A stretch of 64,000 nucleotides of DNA, from assembly GCF_046630445.1 (NCBI RefSeq), contig NC_092333.1:715162001-715226000 (forward strand), given 5' to 3'. This document shows positions 12,218 through 29,818 of this stretch, one piece after another; position 1 is the stretch's first letter, and each line of letters opens with the position of its first letter. The DNA comes from Rutidosis leptorrhynchoides. Taxonomy: Eukaryota > Streptophyta > Magnoliopsida > Asterales > Asteraceae. The translations under genes and the position numbers were made by a program. The notes under the pieces are model-generated. The model did not search any database. It saw only the letters and a list, made by a program, of their open reading frames with translations, and was not told where the DNA came from.

Positions 12218-14560
12218 GATGAGTACATGATAGGGTTTCAATGAGTATAAGGATTTTTCAAAAGGTCAAGGATAAATAAAGTTGTTGGTAAATGTACTGC
12301 TAATGTGGTGGAACATGAAAGGTTCCCGGTAACAAAAACGTATACGCCAAAGTTACCAGTCTGAAAGGTCGTCATTGACTGGTTGAATGGTTGATAATAC
12401 TGGATACTTTGAAAAGGAATTGCAAGATTATTTTCGGTAAAAACAATGCTAAAGGATCTTGCATGGTTTTGAAGTCAAAGTATAGCTTTGAAAGATGTAG
12501 AGATCTAAGAATGATGTCACCGGTTCAGAGTTTTGAATTGGATTCTGATCCATCAATATCAGAATGTGTAATTGAATTTGTATGAGATGATTGGGTATCA
12601 TTGTGAGCATGATTAATAGATTTGTGAATCAAAGTTGAAGAATGTAGAATCTAACATATTAATTGTGAACTTATATATCTCCCGAGTATTACCTACCCGT
12701 TAAAGATTTCACAATTAATATTTTGTACAAAAGAATTTTCATTACAGTCTTTATGAAAATATATGTATGTATATTTTCTTCAGATGTAATACAGATTTAA
12801 TGAGTTAATAACATATTAAGCTTATTTGATTTTTGGCTTGAATTAGAAATGAATAATCTCTAAAACATTAGAGATTGCATAATCTTCACGGAGTATTTCA
12901 CTAATGAAATCAATACTTCATTATTTATTCTTATTGATATTCCTCAATAAAGGATGTTGGTATTCGTGGAATCCTTGCTAACTTCGCAAGGTGCAAATGA
13001 TGTCTTCTAGAAAGTTTCGAGTGCATCGAAGATGAAAGTGTAAAATCAACCATGTTATTGAATAATACACTTGGTTTATTATGAAACGAAATTCATTGAA
13101 TTGAAATAGAGATTGTAGTTAACGAAGGTTGTACATCATAGCATATTAGTAATATGAATTAACCAAGTAGTTAAGTTCCATACATAATAGCTTAGTACAG
13201 AAAGATTTATTAGGGTTTAAAATTTATATATATAATATATACATATAAATTCTTCAGAGGGAATGAGTTATTATTTCATAACTCGTTGATTCAATATACG
13301 CGTTATTGATTCGTAATGATGTCCACGGTAATTCTTGAACTGACGGAGCTTGTGATGTTAGAGGTGCTGTTGATTCTAACGATGTTGACAACACTTACTG
13401 TGTTGGTGAAGCTAAGGGTACTATTGATGTTGTGATATAAAAAGTCTAGCTTGTAAATCATACACCATTCCGATCAGAGTTTCTACTCTATCTAATTTAT
13501 GGCTAGGGTTAGAATAGATAATCTCTAAACTTTAGAAATTACATAATCGCCGTAGAATGCTTCTCCGATGAAGTTATGAATCAATAAATCATCGTTTATT
13601 GTCGTTGATACTCCTTGGTATCTATGGTGCGTATGATGGTGATATCCGAGGTACAGATCGTGATGTTGAGGCGTGTGATGTGGATGTTGTTGGTGGTGGT
13701 AATGGTACTGTTGGCGTTGTTGTTAGTGGTACTAGTGCTGTTGGTGCTGAGGATGGTGATGTTACTGGTGTTGGTGATACTGCTGGTGTTTGTAAATTGT
13801 GTACAGTGCTCTCTAAAGTTAACACTCGAGTTCGAAGTTCTTTAACTTCTTCTACTAACCCTGGTTGGTTATCGGTGTGAGGTAGAGGTCGGATATCTTT
13901 TCTAGTTCCGTTAATGGTAGCTTCAAGATGAAAAATTCTCGCAAAAAGAATATAAACGGTGTTGCGAACAGGTTCGCCGGTAAGCGGATCGAGTACTTCG
14001 ACGTTAGGCGGTAAGTTCGGCTCGTGGTATGGAGTACCTTCTTCATTTCTCCATAGGGTAAGTATTTCGCGAACCCATCCCCATTTTCTAAAGAAATCAC
14101 GGTAGTTGATCGTCAGTGTGGTCCCGTCACACTGTCTTCGGAGTTGGAGGGACTTGGTCTATTCGAAGAGGCCATCTTACGCGATCACTGAAAGTTATGA
14201 AATGATTCTCGATATGAATTGAGGGTTGAATATTGGATGATACCTTCGTCTTCTCGCATACGTATATATAGTAAAAGGATTCCGTAATTTACGGAGGGAA
14301 TTTCAAAAAACGCCAAATAAGATCCACTATAGTAGATATGATAGGATATGATTCGTCTATACACTATTCATGCAATCAATGCAGTAACACGTGTTTAGAC
14401 TTGAGATGATAGACAAATAATTTCCGATAAGGAATGATAAGCAAAACTTTTGACATGCAGACACAGTCGAAGTCCAGACTTACTAAAGCATCCTAACAAC
14501 TATCATTTAGACACACTCATGCAAGACCTGGTTCACTAGGACCAACGCTCTGATACCAAC
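12218..14560 (-). other. 5' half of internal region of the minus-strand element
   Basis: A near-identical copy of 5321-7663. It contains a primer-binding site at 14547-14558 and the second leader ORF copy (13622-14175) with the same frameshift, so the frameshift predates the duplication. Confidence 0.75.
13622..14175 (-). pseudogene. Leader ORF of the minus-strand element (frameshifted), copy 2
   Basis: Same content as the copy at 6725-7278: Ser-rich start, early stop after 20 codons, then coiled coil and Pro/Thr-rich tail in a shifted frame. One amino-acid change (Thr to Ala in the MISLENG frame) separates the copies. Confidence 0.5.
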
Positions 14561-20825
<6,265 letters not shown>

Positions 20826-20847
20826 ATTTCGGGACGAAATTTTCTTT

Positions 20848-20860
20848 AACAGGTGGGTAA
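20848..20860 (+). promoter_or_regulatory. Polypurine tract of element 1
   Basis: The purine-rich stretch AACAGGTGGGTAA directly before the LTR start TGTAACGACCC is the expected primer for plus-strand DNA synthesis. It is less pure than those of the other elements here. Confidence 0.65.
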
Positions 20861-23764
20861 TGTAACGACCCTGGATTTTCCAACGTTTATTTATTAATAA
20901 TTATTATTATTAATACGCGTGATTAAACGAATGTATGTTATTACATTTACATGTTGCCATGATTGCCCGAACTTGACTTTTAAATGCCCGAAACGTCTTT
21001 GTGACACACGAAACTTGCACGAATAATATTTTTGAATATTATTTACATTCATGATTTATTTTATTAATCATTTTAATTAACTAAAGTTGTTAGTTAGTTA
21101 CTTGGGCTTTTAATTGGATTAACTTGTTAATTACATACATACTTGGGCTTTTATTTAAACTTGGGCCTTTACTAGTGTTATTGGACTTTAGAAGCCCACC
21201 CTACCTTTTAAGTGGATTAACTAGCCTACTTAGTCATGTAAGTATCATTTTAAACTCTAACTAGTTAGTTATGAAACTTGGAATCTAGTTGCACATCATC
21301 CCCATGCACATACCACCTTATTATCCAACTTTTATGAGCTTTACCATGCATAACCTTGTGGACTACTCTCCCCCCGTCCCTTTTTCTACTGAACCGTGAC
21401 CTCCCAAGGGGTGTGGGAGTTCAAAATCTTTTTTTTTTGATCACTTAATACTTGCATTCTTCACTAGTCCCATTTCATTTACACACGCACTCACTTTTCT
21501 CTCAAACTTTCTCTCATATTCTCTCTAATCTTGTAAGCAACTTGAACTACTTTTCTCTTCTTCTTTTCTTTACAAAACCGAACCTAGCAACCTTGAATCA
21601 TCATCATCTTTTGTTACTTGTTCATGTTTAATGTTTGATTACTTGTAATTACTAGTTATTTTTGTTATTTACTTATGATCTTCTAAGAAGCAAACTTATT
21701 AGTTTGATTCTTCATCTATCTAGTTCTAACAAGAACACACAAGACATAAACTTCTTAGTTTATGATCTCCAATACTTGTTAAAGATTAATGTTCATGTGT
21801 TGATAAACTCATACTTGTAGTTCTTGAAGTAAACTTAAAGTTTACTTTACTTAAAGATCAAACCTTGGTTGAATCTTTAAAAGTATGAACAAACCATGAA
21901 CAAATTATTTACTTGCACTTTAATTTTATGATTTTGGTTGTTGTTGGTCAAGTACTACAAGTTAGTCTTGATCTCATATCTCTTGGAACTTAAAGTTAAC
22001 TTAAACGTTCAAGAACATGTAAATAAGTTTTCTTTAAATATAACTTTGTATACTTATGCTTGATCTAGACTTTTGAGTCTTGGATCTTCAAGATCTAACT
22101 AAGAACTATGTTCTACATTTTAAGATCTTGATTAGTTAGTTTACTTTCAAGTTTGTAACTTATTATTAGTTTTAAAGTTCATGTATGTGTTAGATCTAAG
22201 ACTTTGATGTAACTTTGGTTCATCAAAACACTTACAACTCTTAAGTGAAGTTGTGCTACATGTCTTGGACTTTCACAAGGGTTATGATGGTCAAAACTTG
22301 GTAAATATGATGTAAACACATCAATGAGTTGTACACTTGAAGCTATAGGCATCAAGGATGAGAACCATGATGAACATCAAACACCAAACCCACCGGAACC
22401 CATTATTTTTCTGCTTACTCTTCTCTGCCTACTGTTCTGCTGTTTCTGTAACAGACCAGTAGACCTGAGCTGTTGTGATTATGATTTTCAAATAGATCTT
22501 TTCGAGCAGATAACTTTTCATATAGGACTCGTCTTAATCCGAGTTACGGTTTAGGATTTATGGCCCTCCGATCGTCACTATGTCCTTTAACGTTGTGCAG
22601 AAATTTCTGACCTACTCGCACTTAGACCGTCACCACGGTCAAACGAAGACGAGTTTGCTTCTGTAAATTTTACCACACTTAAAGGACTCATATGTGAAGT
22701 CATGGCCACTGGTATCACCTTAATTCAGTAAGGGTAGAGGCTGTGGTGACTGACTGAAGTCAGTCTTTGTTTTAAACTACTTTCGTAAACGAAACTTACT
22801 TTACGCCTTTTGTTTGATGATGAATGATGATGACCTTTAAGACCTTATTTACGTACTTTTACACCTACTCAGACGATTTACTGACTTAGTACTATTTGAC
22901 TTAGGTTGAGGACCTTCGGACCGATTACTTGCACACCTTTTCCGAACCAACTTTACGACTACATTATCATTGTGAGTTATAGCATTCCCTTTTTACTTTA
23001 ACTTATTTTGGGAACTGAGAATACATGCGGATTTTATGTTTTACATACTAGGCACGAGTACTTAAACTTATATATGTGTGGGTTATACAACGGCATAAAC
23101 ATTCCCTTTAGCTCGGTAACGTTTAATCATTGGTTTTTGAACCGTGAACGCGAATCTTAGATATGGATCCATAGGGTTTGACATCCCCACTCGGGCTAGT
23201 CGCGCTAGCATTTAACGGGTGTTTAATACTTCATAAACATACGCACTTGCCAAGTGTACTTTCAGGGGGTATAAACGTTAAGTTAGTTACCAAGTGCCCA
23301 CGGTTAACATATACTTTATCATACGGTTTTGAAATGCTCTTTGTAGCACTGAAATCTCGTGGCCTACCTTACATACTGTTATACTTAAACTATATCTCAC
23401 CAACCTTTGTGTTGACGTTTTTAAGCATGTTTTTCTCAGGTGCTTGAGGTTAGCTTCCGCTGTGTACTAGTCGTGCTGTAGACACCCGCTGCTTAGAGTT
23501 GTCGTCGCATGAACTACTTTACCTTGCATTCAAACTTTAGTACTTTTGAACTATGACTTGTAACGACCATTGTGGTCACATACACTTATTATTTTCTTCT
23601 ACTTAGTGAAGCATGATTTTGGATTGTAAAACAATTGGCGTTAGTTATGACGTCACCTTTTATTAATGAATGCAAACTCTTTTTGAAAACTCATATAGTA
23701 CTTAACCTTGTAATGATCTTGTTGTTGATGATTCGTACACGATGGTTTTGTACGGGACATCACA
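20861..23764 (+). repeat. 3' LTR of element 1 (complete, 2904 bp)
   Basis: It begins TGTAACGACCC and ends GGGACATCACA. It includes the unbroken site where family A entered the other LTR (about 21340), the stem-loop-rich leader (about 21690-22190) and the conserved block at 23396-23462. The ORFs within it (for example 22324-22554) are open only by chance: the matching one in the 5' LTR is broken. Confidence 0.93.
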
Positions 23765-23823
23765 TATATAAAAAAAAATATCGTATGGAATACGAGTTGG
23801 GTTGTTTCAAGTGGTATCAGAGC
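23765..23823 (+). other. LTR remnant and primer-binding site of element 2
   Basis: 23765-23809 matches 34218-34264 (ATATCGTATGGAATACGAG...GTTTCA). TGGTATCAGAGC at 23812-23823 is the initiator tRNA-Met primer-binding site. The rest, up to the gag start at 24193, is an untranslated leader of about 370 bases in which I see no gene. Confidence 0.9.
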
Positions 23824-24192
23824 ATGGTCTAAGGGATTTAGGCGACTTGAGGTAGGTGCATAGACTTGGACTTTATTGTGTGAGTGCTTTATGCGGGACT
23901 TGTAGGACTTTGGGTCTAATCGAGAATTGTTAGTGCCTTGGTTTATGTGAACTAACCTTGTGCTAATTGTTTTGTATTGTGGTTAGCAATCATCAAGCAA
24001 GACGGACGTGGTACTAGCGAGTTAATGCGACGTGCTCGCGTAACAACGATTAGCTACCGTTGTTACGGGTGCAAATCGTGTCAAACGAGTAATGTATGAC
24101 AATTGTTGAGCAAGATGGGGTAGTGTGGTACGCATGTATATACTTACGTGTTATGCTTTTCATTCATGGTTTAACCCTTTCCGCTTTATAGA

Positions 24193-25296
24193 ATGAAGAC
24201 GAGAAACGGACCCGATCATGATAACGGAAGTACAAGTGAGGACGGCAAATTTTCGGCTAAGGTTGAGGTCGTCTTTAAAAAGTTAAAAGCGGATTTTCTT
24301 ACGGACGTCCGAAAGGTCTTCCAAGATTCGGTCGATGGGCAAGTGACCGATTTGATAAATGAACGAATGAAGGCCACTATCGAAGAGGCCCTTGATGCTA
24401 GAAACATTTATCCTCGCGGTGAAGGAGGTGAAGGAAGGTGGGACTTCCACTATAAAAATTTCAAGGATACTCAACCTCCGATGTTTAATGGGGTGAGGGA
24501 TCCATTGAAAAGCACTTGTTGGATTTTCGATATCGAGGGAGCGTTCCGTACAGCGGAGTGTCCTCCCGAGAAGAAGACGAGATATGGGTCTAGCATGTTA
24601 CGTGAAGAAGGCAAGTTATGGTGGGACGATAAAATCAATTTGTATGGTGAAGAGCAATGCATGAGCTTGACATGGGAGGAGTTTAAGAAGGAATTCTTCC
24701 AAGAATACCGAACTTCTTCCGACCTTGATAGAATCCGGGACGAGTTGCATCATTTGCAACAAGGTTCAATGGACTTGGTTACTCTCAAGTCTACCTTTTT
24801 GGCAAAAACTCGTTTTTGCCCTGAATATGTTGGTGGCGATCACAAGCTAATGAAAGATTTCTACCGTACCTTGAACGACGAGTTCAAGGGTAAGATTAGT
24901 CGGGGAATGGCTAAGACTTTTGAAGAGCTATACGAGTTGGCTCGGGGTTTTGAGCCGGAGGTTCCAAGAAAAAGCGATTTCGCTTTTTCAAAAAGAAAGT
25001 TTGAAGGTTCGAGTCATTCGAATTTTTCAAATAAAAAGAACAAGAACAAAAGGGGTTCCGAAAGTGTCAATAGTGTGAAGAAGGGCGCTACCGGTGGTTT
25101 TGGGAACTTTGTCCCTACTAGCTACAATTGTGGGGTACGTGGACATATGGCTCGAGATTGTCCGAAGCCAAATTCAACAACCAAGCTCACTTGTTTTAAT
25201 TGCAACAAAGAAGGACACCGAAAGTCAGAGTGTCCCGATTTGAACAACGATAATATTAAAAGGCTAGAGAAGGTGGCGGGTACGGCTCGAGGGTGA
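24193..25296 (+). CDS. Gag of element 2
   Basis: 367 codons from ATG to TGA. A charged N-terminal region (residues 1-75) is followed by the retrotransposon gag domain (about 85-235, with KSTCWIFDIEGAFR, EGKLWWDDKINLYG and EEFKKEFFQEYR). A basic linker comes next, then two zinc knuckles near residues 313-345. The second (CFNCNKEGHRKSEC) is a complete C-x2-C-x4-H-x4-C. The first has lost its first cysteine (SYNCGVRGHMARDC), which should weaken RNA binding. The stop TGA at 25294 is in frame with the following protease, and related elements read through here with arginine, so it is probably a mutation (CGA to TGA) and not a natural gag end. The gag reading itself is intact. Confidence 0.85.
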   Translation: MKTRNGPDHDNGSTSEDGKFSAKVEVVFKKLKADFLTDVRKVFQDSVDGQVTDLINERMKATIEEALDARNIYPRGEGGEGRWDFHYKNFKDTQPPMFNGVRDPLKSTCWIFDIEGAFRTAECPPEKKTRYGSSMLREEGKLWWDDKINLYGEEQCMSLTWEEFKKEFFQEYRTSSDLDRIRDELHHLQQGSMDLVTLKSTFLAKTRFCPEYVGGDHKLMKDFYRTLNDEFKGKISRGMAKTFEELYELARGFEPEVPRKSDFAFSKRKFEGSSHSNFSNKKNKNKRGSESVNSVKKGATGGFGNFVPTSYNCGVRGHMARDCPKPNSTTKLTCFNCNKEGHRKSECPDLNNDNIKRLEKVAGTARG

Positions 25297-26395
25297 AACT
25301 ATTTGATGACTAACGACGAAGCCAAGCAATCCAACGAAGTTGTCTCAGGTACTTTCTTGGTTAATTCCAATCCGGTAAGGATTCTTTTTGATAGCGGTGC
25401 AAATTTGTCGTTTGTGTCCCCAAAATTTGTGCCTAAACTTGATAGACCGTTAGCTAAGTTAAGTCATCCGGTAGAAGTCAAAATAGCGGACGGCAAGACG
25501 GTGCTAGTGGTTGATGTGTGTAAGAATCGTGACGTTGTCTTTGGTGCCTAAAACTTTAAGATTGATCTTATCCCGATGACTTTGGGAGATTTTGATATCG
25601 TTGTTGGTATGGATTGGCTCGATCGAAATAGAGCCGATATTGCATGCCATGAGAAATTTATCCGCGTGAAGACCCCAAGTGGGGGAGAGTTAATTATTCA
25701 TGGCGATAAGCGAAGAAGATTTGTGCCGATATGTTCTTTTGCGCGGGCACGTCGTTTTCTTGTTAGTGGTGGCATGGCTTTTCTTGCCCATGTTGTTGAT
25801 ACCCGTGACGAGTCACCACCCATTCGTGAAATTCTGGTGGTTAGTGAATTCGAAGACGTTTTTCCGGATGAGCTACCGGGTGTTCCGGCGGAAAGACAAG
25901 TTGAATTTCGTATTGAGTTGGTTCCGGGAGCTACTCCCATTGCTAAAACTCCTTATCGTTTAGCACCAACGGAAATGAAAGATTTGTTAAATCAAACCCA
26001 AGAGTTGCTTGAGAAGGGTTTTATTTGACCGAGTGCTTCGCCGTGGGGCGCTCCGGTTTTATTCGTGAAAAGAAGGATGGTAGTATGCGGATGTGCATCG
26101 ATTACCGGGAGTTGAACAAAGTGACGATCAAGAATCGTTATCCATTGCCTCGGATTGACGATTTGTTTGACCAACTTCAAGGTGCGACGTATTTCTCTAA
26201 GATCGACCTACGGTCCGGCTATCACCAAATGCGGGTCCGTGAGGAAGATATTGAGAAAACGGCTTTTCGAACGCGTTATGGGCATTTTGAGTTCGTAGTT
26301 ATGCCTTTTGGTGTTACGAATGCACCGGCGGCATTCGATCTTATGAACCGAGTGTGCCAACCTATGTTGGACAAGTCGGTGATTGTGTTCATTGA
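25297..26395 (+). pseudogene. pol of element 2, first part: protease and start of RT
   Basis: It follows gag in the same frame. The protease has DSG in the place of the usual aspartic motif (ILFDSGANLSFVSP, about 25381), then VGMDWLDRNRADI. Breaks: TAA at 25549-25551, TGA at 26026-26028 and a one-base loss near 26066-26075, after which the RT continues in another frame ([20 protein letters not shown]). One codon is missing in the [11 protein letters not shown] region. The frame stops at 26395 where the family A LTR enters. It cannot be expressed as one protein. Confidence 0.9.
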
Positions 26396-29300
26396 TGAAA
26401 TGTCCCGTTCTTATTGATTAAAAACGTTCCATATTAATTGATTTCGTTGCGAGGTTTTGACCTCTATATGAGACGTTTTTCAAAGACTGCATTCATTTTA
26501 AAACAAACCATAACCTTTATTTCATCAATAAAGGTTTAAAAAGCTTTACGTAGATTATCAAATAATGATAATCTAAAATATCCTGTTTACACACGACCAT
26601 TACATAATGGTTTACAATACAAATATGTTACAACAAAATAAGTTTCTTGAATGCAGTTTTTACACAATATCATACAAGCATGGACTCCAAATCTCGTCCT
26701 TAATTAAGTATGCGACAGCGGAAGCTCTTAATAATCACCTGAGAATAAACATGCTTAAAACGTCAACAAAAATGTTGGTGAGTTATAGGTTTAACCTATA
26801 TATATCAAATCATAATAATAGACCACAAGATTTCATATTTCAATACACATCCCATACATAGAGATAAAAATCATTCATATGGTGAACACCTGGTAACCTA
26901 CATTAACAAGATGCATATATAAGAATATCCCCATCATTCCGGGACACCCTTCGGATATGATATAAATTTCGAAGTACTAAAGCATCCGGTACTTTGGATG
27001 GGGTTTGTTAAGCCCAATAGATCTATCTTTAGGATTCGCGTCAATTAGGGTGTCTGTTCCCTAATTCTTAGATTACCAGACTTAATAAAAAGGGGCATAT
27101 TCGATTTCGATAATTCAACCATAGAATGTAGTTTCACTTACTTGTGTCTATTTTGTAAATCATTTATAAAACCTGCATGTATTCTCATCCCAAAAATATT
27201 AGATTTTAAAAGTGGGACTATAACTCACTTTCACAGATTTTTACTTCGTCGGGAAGTAAGACTTGGCCACTGTTGATTCACGAACCTATAACAATATATA
27301 CATATATATTAAAGTATGTTCAAAATATATTTACAACACTTTTAATATATTTTGATGTTTTAAGTTTATTAAGTCAGCTGTCCTCGTTAGTAACCTATAA
27401 CTAGTTGTCCACAGTTAGATGTACAGAAATAAATCGATAAATATTATCTTGAATCAATCCACGACCCAGTGTATACGTATCTCAGTATTGATCACAACTC
27501 AAACTATATATATTTTGGAATCAACCTCAACCCTGTATAGCTAACTCCAACATTCACATATAGAGTGTCTATGGTTGTTCCGAAATATATATAGATGCGT
27601 CGACATGATAGGTCGAAACATTGTATACGTGTCTATGGTATCTCAAGATTACATAATATACAATACAAGTTGATTAAGTTATGGTTGGAATAGATTTGTT
27701 ACCAATTTTCACGTAGCTAAAATGAGAAAAATTATCCAATCTTGTTTTACCCATAACTTCTTCATTTTAAATCCGTTTTGAGTGAATAAAATTTATATGG
27801 TTTCATATTGAACTCTATTTTATGAATCTAAACAGAAAAAGTATAGGTTTATAGTCGGAAAAATAAGTTACAAGTCGTTTTTGTAAAGGTAGTCATTTCA
27901 GTCGAAAGAACGACGTCTAGATGACCATTTTAGAAAACATACTTCCACTTTGAGTTTAACCATAATTTTTGGATATAGTTTCATGTTCATAATAAAAATC
28001 ATTTTCTCAGAATAACAACTTTTAAATCAAAGTTTATCATAGTTTTTAATTAACTAACCCAAAACAGCCCGCGGTGTTACTACGACGGCGTAAATCCGGT
28101 TTTACGGTGTTTTTCGTGTTTCCAGGTTTTAAATCATTAAGTTAGCATATCATATAGATATAGAACATGTGTTTAGTTGATTTTAAAAGTCAATTTAGAA
28201 GGATTAACTTTTATTTGCGAACAAGTTTAGAATTAACTAAACTATGTTCTAGTGATTACAAGTTTAAACCTTCGAATAAGATAGCTTTATATGTATGAAT
28301 CGAATGATGTTATGAACATCATTACTACCTTAAGTTCCTTGGATAAACCTACTGGAAAAGAGAAAAATGGATCTAGCTTCAACGGATCCTTAGATGGCTC
28401 GAAGTTCTTGAAGCAGAATCATGACACGAAAACAAGTTCAAGTAAGATCATCACTTGAAATAAGATTGTTATAGTTATAGAAATTGAACCAAAGTTTGAA
28501 TATGATTATTACCTTGTATTAGAATGATAACCTACTGTAAGAAACAAAGATTTCTTGAGGTTGGATGATCACCTTACAAGATTGGAAGTGAGCTAGCAAA
28601 CTTGAAAGTATTCTTGATTTTATGAAACTAGAACTTTTGGAATTTATGAAGAACACTTAGAACTTGAAGATAGAACTTGAGAGAGATCAATTAGATGAAG
28701 AAAATTGAAGAATGAAAGTGTTTGTAGGTGTTTTTGGTCGTTGGTGTATGGATTAGATATAAAGGATATGTTATTTTGTTTTCATGTAAATAAGTCATGA
28801 ATGATTACTCATATTTTTGTAATTTTATGAGATATTTCATGCTAGTTGCCAAATGATGGTTCCCACATGTGTTAGGTGACTCACATGGGCTGCTAAGAGC
28901 TGATCATTGGAGTGTATATACCAATAGTACATACATCTAAAAGCTGTGTATTGTACGAGTAAGAATACGGGTGCATACGAGTAGAATTGTTGATGAAACT
29001 GAACGAGGATGTAATTGTAAGCATTTTTGTTAAGTAGAAGTATTTTGATAAGTGTATTGAAGTCTTTAAAAAGTGTATAAATACATATTAAAACACTACA
29101 TGTATATATATTTTAACTGAGTCGTTAACTCATCGTTAGTCGTTACATGTAAATGTTGTTTTGAAACCTTTAGGTTAACGATCTTGTTAAATGTTGTTAA
29201 CCCATTGTTTATTATAACAAATGAGATGTTAAATTGTTATATTATCATGATATTATGATATATAATATATCTTAGTATGATGTATATACTGTTAAATGTC

Positions 29301-29818
29301 GTTACAACGATAATCGTTACATATATGTCTCGTTTCGAAATCATTAAGTTAGTAGTCTTATTTTTACATATGTAATTCATTGTTAATACACTTAATAATA
29401 TATTTACTTATCATTTAACATAATTAACCAAGTGTATCAATATCTTAATATGATTCATATGTACCTAGTAAGACGTTGTTATAACGATAATCGTTATATA
29501 TATCGTTTTCGAGTTTCTTAAATTAATAGTCTCATTTTTATGTATATAACTCATTGTTAAAATACCTAATGAGATACATACTTATAATAAAATCATGTTA
29601 ACTATATATATAACCATATATATGTCATCGTATAGTTTTTACATGTTTTAACGTTCGTGAATCACCGGTCAACTTGGGTGGTCAATTGTCTATATGAAAC
29701 ATATTTCAATTAATCAAGTCTTAACAAGTTTAATTGCTTAACATGTTGGAAACATTTAATCATGTAAATATCAATCTCAATTAATATATATAAACATGGA
29801 AAAGTTCGGGTCACTACA
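26396..29818 (-). mobile_element. Family A solo LTR (3423 bp) with target duplication ATTGA
   Basis: The plus-strand ends are TGAAATGTCCCG and GGGTCACTACA, so the LTR reads TGTAGTGACCC...ACATTTCA on the minus strand. ATTGA at 26391-26395 is repeated at 29819-29823, and joining the flanks restores the RT codons Phe-Ile-Asp. There is no internal domain, primer-binding site or second LTR inside, so this is a solo LTR left by LTR-LTR recombination. Copies of the same family are at 1-710 and 61719-64000. Conserved block at 26716-26782. No supported gene. Confidence 0.92.
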